From: Polynucleobacter hallstattensis
Lineage (GTDB): Bacteria; Pseudomonadota; Gammaproteobacteria; Burkholderiales; Burkholderiaceae
DNA length: 64,000 nt
Assembly (NCBI RefSeq): GCF_018881835.1
Contig: NZ_JACVPO010000002.1
Span: 1-64,000 of the forward strand
Direction: 5' to 3'
The translations under genes were made by a program, and so were the position numbers. Each line of letters begins with the position of its first letter. Within the stretch, counting starts at the first letter, position 1. Positions 18,328-25,618 of this stretch are shown here, in pieces. The notes under the pieces were generated by a model, which was given only the letters and a program-made list of their open reading frames with translations, ran no database searches and had not been told where the DNA came from.

Positions 18328-19145
18328 TGAGCGGAGCAATGGAAGAGCACTTAAAAACTAGCAAAATTGGTAAATACGATATTCAGTATTTAGATATTGG
18401 TGAAGGTATTCCTGTTGTCTTGATTCATGGCTTGGCTGGCGATTACAGTGCCTGGACTAGTCAGATTCAAATCTTGAAAGATCATTACAGGGTTATTGCT
18501 TTTGATAACCGTGGAGCAGGAAAAAGCACCCAAATTGATGAGCCTATTAGTACCCAAGATTTGGCAAAAGATACCTTGGGCCTGATGGATTCTCTTGGTG
18601 TGCAGTCGGCACACATCGTCGGTCGCTCGATGGGTGGTGCGGTAGCGCAGCATATGGCACTAATGTCCCCTGAGCGTGTGAAATCCTTGGTGTTGTGTGC
18701 ATCATTCGCTATTTTGGATCCTCTAGGGCGTCGTGTTCTGTTTAATATGCGGGAGGCGCTTGAATGGCGCATGAATTGGGCGGATCATGCCCGTCACTCA
18801 GTACAAAACTTTGTATCTGCTGATTTTTTTAACCACAAGCAAGAGCAAGTGAAAAAGATTGAATCCTTAATTGGTGGCGAAACCAGATTACCAGCATGCT
18901 ACATTCGTCAGAATGAAGCATGTCAAAATCATGATACAAGCACCCAATTGGCTCTGATCAAGCAGCCAACCTTAATCATGGCAGGAACAAGCGATCCTAT
19001 TTGTTCATTAACTGCTACGCATACTCTCAGTAGTGGAATTCAGGATTCGCAAACCATCTTATTTGAAAATGCTAGCCATTTTTTCTTAATGGAGCAAGCA
19101 GAAAAATTTAATCACAGCCTCTTAAGTTGGCTTAACTCGCATTAA
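18327..19145 (+). CDS. Alpha/beta hydrolase
   Basis: A 272-residue alpha/beta hydrolase with an intact triad pattern: nucleophile elbow IVGRSMGGAVAQ (serine near residue 98), acid in MAGTSDPICS, and histidine in NASHFFLMEQ near the C-terminus. The oxyanion segment is VVLIHGLAGDYSAW. The GTG start overlaps the livF TAG by one base, so it is the last gene of the transport operon. An ATG twelve bases later is an alternative. Likely hydrolyses an ester, lactone or C-C bond in the imported compound. Contrast with the minus-strand paralogue, which lacks the nucleophile. Confidence 0.82.
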   Translation: MSGAMEEHLKTSKIGKYDIQYLDIGEGIPVVLIHGLAGDYSAWTSQIQILKDHYRVIAFDNRGAGKSTQIDEPISTQDLAKDTLGLMDSLGVQSAHIVGRSMGGAVAQHMALMSPERVKSLVLCASFAILDPLGRRVLFNMREALEWRMNWADHARHSVQNFVSADFFNHKQEQVKKIESLIGGETRLPACYIRQNEACQNHDTSTQLALIKQPTLIMAGTSDPICSLTATHTLSSGIQDSQTILFENASHFFLMEQAEKFNHSLLSWLNSH

Positions 19146-19328
19146 TTAAAAAGCCCTCTTAATAGGGGGCTGGTTCACTGTCTAGGATCGTTTTGTAGTC
19201 AGATGAGTATGGCAGCTAGATACTTATATAGCGCATAAAGGATTTAAAAAATCTTTTAAATGCGGTTTAAGCATACACAGAAATCCTTAATTACTATTGA
19301 CGCATATTAAAAAGACCTTTTGTAAAGA

Positions 19329-19484
19329 CTAACTATCAAACCTCTTATTTAGATCGTAGCGCCGGCACCATAAGATAGTCTGTAAGAAAGCCGGATCAAG
19401 GCGCTGTGCTGGCAGAATTTCTTGGGGAAACTCAGCTACGTAGTTGTAGTTACTTAATCCTAGTTTGGTGACGATGCTGCCATA
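19329..19484 (-). pseudogene. Decayed coding remnant (unrecognised)
   Basis: On the minus strand a 51-codon open stretch encodes a protein-like sequence containing KLGLSNYNYVAEFPQEILP and LDPAFLQTILWCRRY, ending in a stop at 19329. It is interrupted upstream by an in-frame TAG, and the preceding residues seem to continue in another frame. The composition looks like real protein but I do not recognise the family. It occupies part of the 766-bp gap between the hydrolase and the RelE-like gene, most of the rest being repeat R6. Confidence 0.3.
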
Positions 19485-19566
19485 CTAGTGGCGCTGCATC
19501 CCCATCAAAGCCATTCGCCTTTTATTAAACCGCTAAATCTATTTTCTAGTTGTTTTTTGAGAGGCT

Positions 19567-19833
19567 GCTTTGGGTCGTTTTGAGCCTACCATCGGTAAGT
19601 AAGGCGAAGATCTGCTTTATGTAAAGCAACACTTTATCTCAGCCCTGGTGCAACGCTGTCGGGTGAACCGACAGTAACCAATGCAGGTGGCCAAATATCA
19701 CCCAAAAATAATTGCACAGTTTATTGCACAGTCCCGATTTATGAGTCTAAGTCATTGAAATATAAAGACTTTTGAACAGCCACGAATTCTTCTAAGGCGT
19801 AGGTCGCACGTTCGAATCGTGCTGGGCAGGCCA
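19567..19833 (+). repeat. tRNA-Arg-ended repeat unit R6 (long type)
   Basis: The tRNA-Arg 3' half is at 19789-19833. Upstream are GCTTTGGGTCG at 19567, a hairpin TGCTTT-ATGT-AAAGCA at 19613, the GTCGG...CCGAC palindrome at 19658-19672, and TTGCACAG repeats at 19712 and 19724. Distances of these motifs to the CCA end (267, 220 and 109 bases) equal those in R2, although intervening bases differ. Confidence 0.85.
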
Positions 19834-19911
19834 CTTTACTAGGGTCCGGACCGGACACATGGTTTACATCCAGCACCGAGCGCATAAATTTACAGCTGCT
19901 AGTCACCCTAA

Positions 19912-20241
19912 CTATTTTTTCCCATAAGCGGCATCATGGTCTGGCTCTATCAATAAGACTCGTAAAAAGTGATTTTCTCTAAAGCCAATCCCTCGAATCG
20001 ATTTGCTTACACGAAAGGAGTAGAGCGCTTCAATATTTTTAGGGGCTGCAATACTGTGAATCTTTTCCCATTTCAAGCCCTTATCTCTATAGACCTGATT
20101 CCAGGTTAGTTGTGTGCGCTTATTAAAGGTAGCAAATGCCTTTTCTTGCTCAGCTAGCTCTAAATCACTCCAGGCGGATTTAAAAACAGGACTATTAAGA
20201 TCGAGTTCGACTAATGGCTCAGGCTTTACGCTTTGTGCCAT
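19912..20241 (-). CDS. Putative toxin, RelE/ParE-like
   Basis: A 109-residue basic protein. The C-terminal half (IEALYSFRVSKSIRGIGFRE, then FLRVLLIEPDHDAAYGKK) has the strand-rich pattern and the terminal PDHD-x-AYG motif of a group of RelE/ParE-superfamily toxins. The upstream gene encodes an AbrB-like protein on the same strand and overlaps it by 23 bases, the usual antitoxin-first order. Probably an mRNA interferase, by family. The pair is the only content between repeats R6 and R7. Confidence is moderate because similarity is judged by eye. Confidence 0.65.
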   Translation of the reverse strand: MAQSVKPEPLVELDLNSPVFKSAWSDLELAEQEKAFATFNKRTQLTWNQVYRDKGLKWEKIHSIAAPKNIEALYSFRVSKSIRGIGFRENHFLRVLLIEPDHDAAYGKK

Positions 20242-20509
20242 GCGCTTTAGCCATTTTTAATTTAGAAAGGTCGCTTACTTTAGCGGGTGTTTTTTGTGCC
20301 CAAGCTAAAGCAGCAGTTAAATCCTTTTTAAGGGCTGGCGTATGCATCCACTTTTCATTATCTGGAACAACAGTGGCAGTACGAATCAACCAAACTCCAG
20401 GCTCTGGGTTTTCAACTAGAACTTGACGTCCTGCATATTCTTTTCCAAGCGAGATTTGCCCACTCGATCCAATTGATTTAATAACTTGGTGATCTATAAC
20501 TGCGCCCAT
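20219..20509 (-). CDS. AbrB/SpoVT-like protein, probable antitoxin
   Basis: A 96-residue protein. The first half (IKSIGSSGQISLGKEYAGRQVLVE) looks like a swapped-hairpin AbrB DNA-binding domain, and the C-terminal half is lysine- and alanine-rich and probably disordered, suitable for toxin binding. It is first in an overlapping two-gene operon with the RelE-like gene. Three perfect tandem octamers (ATTGCATG) lie just upstream, a good candidate autoregulatory operator. The toxin-antitoxin role is inferred from gene order and size. Confidence 0.65.
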   Translation of the reverse strand: MGAVIDHQVIKSIGSSGQISLGKEYAGRQVLVENPEPGVWLIRTATVVPDNEKWMHTPALKKDLTAALAWAQKTPAKVSDLSKLKMAKAHGTKRKA

Positions 20510-20536
20510 GACATTCTCCTATATTCATGCAGCATT

Positions 20537-20560
20537 ATTGCATGATTGCATGATTGCATG
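20537..20560. promoter_or_regulatory. Three tandem ATTGCATG octamers (candidate operator)
   Basis: Three perfect back-to-back copies of ATTGCATG stand 28-51 bp upstream of the antitoxin-like start on the minus strand. Toxin-antitoxin operons are commonly autoregulated through such repeats. The rest of 20510-20969 holds repeat R7 and the promoter region of the methyltransferase gene. Confidence 0.55.
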
Positions 20561-20633
20561 AATTTTGTCAAATAATGCTTATTGAGCGTTGAAAGCTAGA
20601 TGAGGATTTTGTCTTTTAAGCAGTACTTATGTA

Positions 20634-20743
20634 TTGCACAGTGCCATTTTTACACTGTAAGCCATTAAAATATATAGACTTTCCAGCGGCTATAAATTCT
20701 TCTCAGGCGTAGGTTGCAGATTCGAATCGTGCTGGGCAGGCCA
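20634..20743 (+). repeat. tRNA-Arg-ended repeat unit R7 (short type)
   Basis: The tRNA 3' half at 20699-20743 has several substitutions (TTCTCAGGCG, GGTTGCAGA). The upstream core begins with TTGCACAG at 20634, exactly 109 bases before the CCA end, followed by CACTGTAAGCCATT and ATATATAGACTTTCCAGC. It lacks the distal hairpin and palindrome of the long type. Confidence 0.75.
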
Positions 20744-20969
20744 AAATATCCAACTTCGTCCGGCACTCAGCTTGGTTTAGTAATAGCCAAAATCACTCTG
20801 CCTATAAATTTCCTCTACGACAGATCTTCTTTAGGGTGCATTTGTTGAAATACGTATTTTTCTGAATAGTCTAAAATAATTAAGTCAAATCAGAATATTT
20901 ACTCTGCTATGTCTTTTCTTAGTTCTTCACTGTATAAATCATCTAACTACTTTCTTTTATGGAAATTTT

Positions 20970-21812
20970 ATGAAGTATTTTAAAGTTTGGTTTACTATTT
21001 TCAGTGCTTTTTATACTCTCAATACATTTGCCCAAGGCGTCTTAGACGGTGGCGATGATCAATATAAGCCTCGAGTTGGTCAAGAGGGTAAAGACGTGGT
21101 TTGGGTACCTACTACGAACGAGTTACTTGCCATCATGTTAAAAACTGCCAAAGTCAATTCTAACGATTTAGTCTATGACCTTGGCTCTGGCGATGGCAGA
21201 ATAGCGATTGCAGCTGCGAAAGATTTTGGTGCGCGAGCTGTTGGAATCGAATTTAATCCCGCAATGGCAGAATTAGCCCAGCGTAATGTTAATCGCTCTG
21301 GAGTTGGCGATCGCGTGAAGATTATTAATGGTGATATCTTTGTAGAAGATTTTAGTAAGGCATCTGTGGTCACCATGTATTTATTGCCTGAATTAAATAT
21401 CGCCTTACGTCCTACGATATTAAAGATGAAGCCTGGCACGCGGGTAACATCACATGCATTTAATATGGGTGATTGGGATGCGGATATTGAAATCGATAGT
21501 CCTGCTAAAGCTTACTATTGGGTTGTTCCTGCTCAAGTGCAGGGAGAATGGTTAATTTCTGGAATGGAGCCAAGTAGGACGATTTTAAAACTGTCTCAGT
21601 ATTTCCAAAAAATAGGCGGTAGTATTCAAATTGGCAATGATTCACAACCTCTTCTCAACCCTAAATTAGATGGGTCAACTCTGAGCTTCACATACCTTGA
21701 TCGTGATAAAAGTTCACATTTTGTGATGTTGACTGTAGATAATAATGAGATCAAGGGCATCTATAAAAGTAGGTCTTACAACGACAACAAAATTACTGGT
21801 AAGCGTCTTTAA
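20970..21812 (+). CDS. Exported class I SAM-dependent methyltransferase
   Basis: A 280-residue protein with a signal peptide (cleavage near NTFAQG, residue 22) followed by a Rossmann methyltransferase domain: motif I VYDLGSGDGRIAIAAA near residue 68, the acidic motif VGIEFNP near residue 91, and a following GDRVKIINGDIF. After about residue 190 there is a beta-rich C-terminal extension. Export is odd because SAM is cytoplasmic. It could be a periplasmic or membrane-anchored enzyme, or the hydrophobic leader could be an uncleaved anchor. An amino-acid permease gene begins 11 bp later, so they probably form an operon between repeats R7 and R8. Confidence 0.75.
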   Translation: MKYFKVWFTIFSAFYTLNTFAQGVLDGGDDQYKPRVGQEGKDVVWVPTTNELLAIMLKTAKVNSNDLVYDLGSGDGRIAIAAAKDFGARAVGIEFNPAMAELAQRNVNRSGVGDRVKIINGDIFVEDFSKASVVTMYLLPELNIALRPTILKMKPGTRVTSHAFNMGDWDADIEIDSPAKAYYWVVPAQVQGEWLISGMEPSRTILKLSQYFQKIGGSIQIGNDSQPLLNPKLDGSTLSFTYLDRDKSSHFVMLTVDNNEIKGIYKSRSYNDNKITGKRL

Positions 21813-21823
21813 GATTTCATTGG

Positions 21824-23176
21824 ATGTCAGTTAATGATTCGGGGGCTTTGCCTCAGCGCCTACTCAGCCCCTTAGGGGCTGTTGCAATTATTGTTGGCAT
21901 CGTCATTGGTGCTGGCATCTTTAAAACACCATCCTTAGTAGCTGAGATTACTGGTGATGTGGGTTGGGCTCTTACCCTTTGGGTGGGGGGAGCCATCATC
22001 TCCCTTGCCGGCGCTCTTTGTTATGCCGAACTGGCAACTCTTTACCCTCATGCAGGCGGAGATTATCATTTTTTAACCAGGGCCTACGGTAAGAATGTTT
22101 CTTTCTTATATGGCTGGGCTAAAGCGATGGTGATCAATACTGGATCAATTGCATTGCTCGCTTTTGTCTTTGGTGATTACATGACCAAGGTGATCCCCTT
22201 AGGGTCTCACTCAGATATTTACTGGGCAGCGGTGATAGTTGTAGTCCTGACTATCATCAACTTGCTTGGTATTCAGGCATCAGCCAATATACAAACGGTA
22301 TTAACAGTTTTAGAAATTTCTGGTCTGATAGCCATCATTATTGCTGGTTTTGGTCTTTTCACTTCCCCACTGCCACCCGTTGTAAATCCTCCTTTATTTT
22401 CTAGTACACCGCAATTTGGGATGTTGGGTCTCGCAATGGTTTTTGTCTTGCTCACTTTTGGTGGTTGGAACGAGTCTGCTTATATTTCAGCCGAACTAAA
22501 AGGAAGTCTTCATACGATTGTCCGGGTGATTGCCTTCAGTCTTTTAATCATCTCGATTATTTATATTTTAGTAAACATGGCACTCATTAATGGCCTAGGT
22601 TTAAAGCAGTTGGCCAATAGCAAGGCAGCATCCGCCGACCTACTTGGTCTTGCTTTTGGTCCGATCGGAGAGAAGTTACTCGGCCTTTTTGTAGCGGTTG
22701 CTGCGCTAACTAGCATAAATGCCACGATGATTGTTGGAGCCCGAACCAACTTTGCAATGGGTGAGGATTGGTATGGTCTTCGTAAAATGGCCCATTGGGA
22801 ATCTTCCCGCGGTACTCCTGTGTTCGCCTATCTGATACAAGGTGTTATTAGCCTCGCCTTAGTTGGCTTTGGTGCTTTACAAAGTGATGGCTTTGAAGCT
22901 ATGGTCGAGTTTACTGCCCCCGTATTTTGGAGTTTCTTATTCTTAGTGGGTATTAGTCTGTTTATTTTGCGAGTAAAGGATCAGAAAACTCGGGTATTTT
23001 CTGTACCGCTATATCCGATTACCCCATTGATATTCTGTTTGGCATCCGCCTATTTAGCCTATTCTAGTTTTAGCTATGCCCATAGCAAAGGAGCGGTTTT
23101 GATCTCCTTGTATGTAATGCTTGTAGGTCTTGTAGCACTGCTCATTCTGCGGCTTAAGAAAAATATTGCACATTGA
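21824..23176 (+). CDS. APC-family amino acid permease
   Basis: A 450-residue inner-membrane transporter with about twelve hydrophobic segments. The first carries the APC substrate-binding motif GIVIGAGIFKTPS (about residues 22-34); ALCYAELATLYPHAGGDYHF follows near residue 65 and FGGWNESAYISAELK near residue 211. It resembles LAT-type permeases and exchangers. It lies 11 bp after the exported methyltransferase gene. The glycine riboswitch lies about 400 bp downstream, beyond repeat R8, so control of this permease by it is not implied. Substrate unknown. Confidence 0.85.
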   Translation: MSVNDSGALPQRLLSPLGAVAIIVGIVIGAGIFKTPSLVAEITGDVGWALTLWVGGAIISLAGALCYAELATLYPHAGGDYHFLTRAYGKNVSFLYGWAKAMVINTGSIALLAFVFGDYMTKVIPLGSHSDIYWAAVIVVVLTIINLLGIQASANIQTVLTVLEISGLIAIIIAGFGLFTSPLPPVVNPPLFSSTPQFGMLGLAMVFVLLTFGGWNESAYISAELKGSLHTIVRVIAFSLLIISIIYILVNMALINGLGLKQLANSKAASADLLGLAFGPIGEKLLGLFVAVAALTSINATMIVGARTNFAMGEDWYGLRKMAHWESSRGTPVFAYLIQGVISLALVGFGALQSDGFEAMVEFTAPVFWSFLFLVGISLFILRVKDQKTRVFSVPLYPITPLIFCLASAYLAYSSFSYAHSKGAVLISLYVMLVGLVALLILRLKKNIAH

Positions 23177-23302
23177 ACTGACTCAATCCCATGGTTTTGA
23201 CAGTCCAATCATCCTCTCTGAGTTATGGCTTAAGGTCGGGTTGCTTGTGAAATTAAAATATATTTAGCCAGCGCTTTTAAGGGTAATTAACCCTCGAACT
23301 TA

Positions 23303-23412
23303 TTGCTCAGTTGAATTTTTGCAATGTAAGTCATTGAAACATAAAAATATTCCAGAAGCCACGAATTCTTCTAAGGCGTAGGTTGCACGTTGGAATCGTG
23401 CTGGGCAGGCCA
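23303..23412 (+). repeat. tRNA-Arg-ended repeat unit R8 (short type)
   Basis: The tRNA 3' half is at 23368-23412 with one T-loop change (TTGGAAT). Its upstream core starts with TTGCTCAG exactly 109 bases before the CCA end and contains AATGTAAGTCATTGAAA as in R7 and R10. Confidence 0.78.
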
Positions 23413-23575
23413 AATAAGTTCTACCCCCATCCTTTTAAATCAATGCTTTGCAATCAATTTCAGAAGCTAAAACAACATCTACTAAGTTGTCCAATATAAC
23501 GAGAACTTGTCCAAAACACCGATTGCTTTAAATAACACTTGAATAGATACCAATCTTAAGGATATACTTTTTCGC

Positions 23576-23790
23576 AAGCAGGAGAGTGAGATCTTATCTC
23601 CACCGAAGGCGCAAACTCCCATGAACGCTCAGGTATCCATCAGGAAGGTACTGCTTATCCTAAATAGCCGTCTGGAGAGACACCATTTTTATGGTGCACC
23701 GAAGGAGCAAGCACTCAGCCACGCTGTAGTGTGAATCTCTCAGGTATCAGGGACAGGGGGAGCGGCAGCCATATTGATATGGCACTTTAG
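23576..23790 (+). ncRNA. Tandem glycine riboswitch
   Basis: Two consecutive glycine aptamers are visible. The first (about 23576-23655) has GGAGAGTGAGAT, CACCGAAGGCGCAA, GCTCAGGTATC and CAGGAAGG. The second (about 23670-23761) has CTGGAGAGACACC, GCACCGAAGGAGCAA, TCTCTCAGGTATCAGGGACAG. Order and linker follow the cooperative tandem class. A hairpin GCCATA-TTGA-TATGGC (23767-23782) follows as a possible expression platform. The usual targets are glycine cleavage genes or glycine transporters, but here the next gene, 95 bp on, is a 61-residue orphan. Confidence 0.9.
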
Positions 23791-23884
23791 GAGATTTCGT
23801 ATGTACATACTTCCGAGCTAATTCAGTTTTTGCAAATGCGGATCAATTATTTTAATTTCCATTTACTGAATAAGGATACATATC

Positions 23885-24070
23885 ATGAGCAATAAACTAG
23901 TCCAAGAAGCCCCTTTTCACCCTGGGTATGAGGATGCTTCCTATAAAAATGAAGTTTCACCAGTGATTGCCGAATTAGAGGGCTTTAGAAAAATGAATGC
24001 TCGCCACCTTGGCTTTTCAGAGCTAATAGTGGACTTCTGCAAGTCTTCAAAATCATTTACTCCAGCCTGA
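23885..24070 (+). CDS. Small protein under a glycine riboswitch (unrecognised)
   Basis: A 61-residue protein with no signal peptide or membrane segment, mildly acidic in the middle. It contains PFHPGYEDASYKNEV and FRKMNARHLGFSELIVDF. I do not recognise a family. AAGGAT lies upstream at suitable spacing, and a strong terminator follows 14 bp after the stop. It is therefore the only gene in the transcription unit led by the tandem glycine riboswitch. It may be a genuine small protein linked to glycine metabolism, or the remnant of a longer gene lost when the surrounding segment was rearranged. The clean terminator argues for the first. Confidence 0.65.
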   Translation: MSNKLVQEAPFHPGYEDASYKNEVSPVIAELEGFRKMNARHLGFSELIVDFCKSSKSFTPA

Positions 24071-24084
24071 TAGTCAATCAACAT

Positions 24085-24113
24085 CCCCAGTTAGAAATAG
24101 CTGGGGTTTTTTT
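24085..24113 (+). terminator. Terminator after the riboswitch-controlled small gene
   Basis: CCCCAG / CTGGGG stem followed by seven T residues, just downstream of the 61-residue gene and immediately before tRNA fragment R9. Confidence 0.85.
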
Positions 24114-24117
24114 ATGG

Positions 24118-24154
24118 CTTAGACCGCACGTTGGAATTGCGCTGAGCAGGCCCA
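24118..24154 (+). repeat. tRNA-Arg(UCU) 3' fragment R9 (degenerate)
   Basis: Recognisable as GCTTAGACCGCACGTTGGAA followed by a diverged T-stem and acceptor ending in GCAGGCCCA. It has no conserved upstream block and directly abuts a terminator. Confidence 0.6.
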
Positions 24155-24173
24155 CCTATTAAATCAAAAAATG

Positions 24174-24317
24174 CTAATGACTTTGATTTTTCTCTCTCTT
24201 CTTCAGATCTTTTTCTCGCTCCTTTTTAAGGTCTCGCAATTGCCACCATGCAAATAGTAAAACCCCTCCGAAGATCAGCACTACTTCAATTAAGATAACG
24301 GGACCGAAGTTATCCAT
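24174..24317 (-). CDS. 47-residue single-pass membrane protein
   Basis: A short minus-strand frame from ATG at 24317. The N-terminal half (VILIEVVLIFGGVLLFAWW) is one hydrophobic segment; the C-terminal half is a highly charged tail (LKKEREKDLKKREK). The pattern is that of a small inner-membrane protein with a cytoplasmic amphipathic helix, similar in general form to small assembly factors of respiratory complexes. I do not recognise a family. It lies near the secreted 107-residue protein on the same strand, with the alternative oxidase gene further right. A weak GA-rich ribosome binding site is possible. Confidence 0.6.
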   Translation of the reverse strand: MDNFGPVILIEVVLIFGGVLLFAWWQLRDLKKEREKDLKKREKNQSH

Positions 24318-24372
24318 TTAGTTCACTTTAAGCGTCGATTTAATACTGATGTTGTATTGGTATATAGAAATG

Positions 24373-24696
24373 CTATGTATTCATTTTAGGATCTGAAATA
24401 CAGGCCTTCATTGCTTTTAACTCTATAACTTTGAGCCATTCAGGCTTTACTTTTGGACTCATCAGCAACTCTTTGACTTGTCCATTGGAAGCATTTTTAG
24501 AAATGTAGTCTGCTTGGCAAGCGCAATAAACTGTAAAGTCTTCCTCAGTAAGGGCTTTGCCTTTAATGCCTTGATGCTCGGCTGCTTGTTCGCGAGCACA
24601 ATTTTTTTGATAGTCCTTAGAGATTGCCTGAGCAAATGACTGATTAGCCATAATCAACATAAATGCTAACGATAGAACGGTGCGAAATATTGACAT
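24373..24696 (-). CDS. Small secreted protein (hypothetical)
   Basis: A 107-residue protein with a signal peptide (cleavage near QSFAQA, residue 22). The mature part has four cysteines (in KNCAREQA, VYCACQAD and KACISD), suggesting disulphides in the periplasm or a metal site. A helical, charged character dominates. It lies 55 bp upstream of the 47-residue membrane protein on the same strand and may be co-transcribed with it. No function is assigned. Confidence 0.65.
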   Translation of the reverse strand: MSIFRTVLSLAFMLIMANQSFAQAISKDYQKNCAREQAAEHQGIKGKALTEEDFTVYCACQADYISKNASNGQVKELLMSPKVKPEWLKVIELKAMKACISDPKMNT

Positions 24697-24818
24697 GTTG
24701 ACTTTTCCTTTTTAAAACTGATTAGTAGACATTCTTCCATAAATATCAATATCGGATCTATCTAGCTCTAAGTAATCTTCTTTAATGGCAGGCGCTATCT
24801 CATTGGGCAAAAAAGTCT

Positions 24819-24928
24819 TTGCACAGTGCCATTTATATACTGTAAGTCATTGAAATAATGAGATATTCGAGCGGCCACGAATTCTTCTAAGGAGTAGGGC
24901 GCACATTCGAATCGTACTTGGCAGGCCA
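24819..24928 (+). repeat. tRNA-Arg-ended repeat unit R10 (short type)
   Basis: The tRNA 3' half at 24884-24928 carries a few substitutions (GGAGTAGGGCGCACATTCG). The core starts with TTGCACAG exactly 109 bases before the CCA end, then GCCATTTATATACTGTAAGTC as in R7. Nothing else is evident in 24697-25001. Confidence 0.77.
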
Positions 24929-25001
24929 AATATTAAGGCTCCGTGTAAGTAAAACAGAGACTTGCGGGCACAAAAGTCAAAAAACACTTAAAGTATTTGT
25001 T

Positions 25002-25610
25002 ATGAAAGACCCCATTCACTACACCCCCATTGAATTTTCTGATCGAGTCGCTCTGTCTTTTACAAAGGGCATGCGTTTTTTTGCTGATGCTTTTTTTAAG
25101 AAACGTTACGGGCACCGAGCTGTTGTTTTAGAAACCGTCGCAGGAGTTCCGGGAATGGTTGCTGGTATGTGGACTCATTTAACAAGTCTACGCAGTATGA
25201 AGGTAGGCTATGGACCAAAGATTCGCACGCTTTTAGCAGAAGCGGAGAACGAAAGAATGCATTTAATGACCTTTATCGAGATTGCAAAGCCCAATATATT
25301 TGAGCGCTATTTGGTCTTGATTACACAAGCCATTTTCTGGAATTTCTTTTTCATTATTTATGTGTTTTTTCCAAGAACAGCACATCGCATAGTCGGCTAT
25401 TTTGAGGAAGAGGCTGTTTACTCCTATACCGAATATTTAAAAGAAATTGATGAGGGACGCACACCCAATATCCCTGCCCCTAAGATTGCTATTGATTATT
25501 GGAAACTTGATGCCAATGCAACCTTGCGTGATGTAGTGATTGCTGTCCGAAATGATGAAGCCCACCATCGAGATACAAACCATCAATTTGCCAGTGACTA
25601 TGACAGATGA
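25002..25610 (+). CDS. aox: Alternative oxidase (AOX), cyanide-insensitive ubiquinol oxidase
   Basis: A 202-residue membrane-bound di-iron oxidase that passes electrons from ubiquinol to oxygen without proton pumping. All AOX ligand motifs are visible: [10 protein letters not shown] with E44, NERMHL with E84 and H87, [11 protein letters not shown] with E136-138, and DEAHHRD with E187 and H190. Two hydrophobic stretches fit the membrane hairpin. I choose ATG 25002 because an upstream in-frame ATG (24918) lies inside tRNA fragment R10. The gene stands alone between R10 and R11, the latter starting 9 bases after the stop. AOX is patchily distributed in bacteria, consistent with acquisition. Confidence 0.92.
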   Translation: MKDPIHYTPIEFSDRVALSFTKGMRFFADAFFKKRYGHRAVVLETVAGVPGMVAGMWTHLTSLRSMKVGYGPKIRTLLAEAENERMHLMTFIEIAKPNIFERYLVLITQAIFWNFFFIIYVFFPRTAHRIVGYFEEEAVYSYTEYLKEIDEGRTPNIPAPKIAIDYWKLDANATLRDVVIAVRNDEAHHRDTNHQFASDYDR

Positions 25611-25618
25611 TTGCATTT

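Noticed and set aside
24918..25001. Longer start for the alternative oxidase
   Set aside because: The upstream ATG lies in tRNA fragment R10 and the added residues do not resemble AOX; ATG 25002 fits the family.
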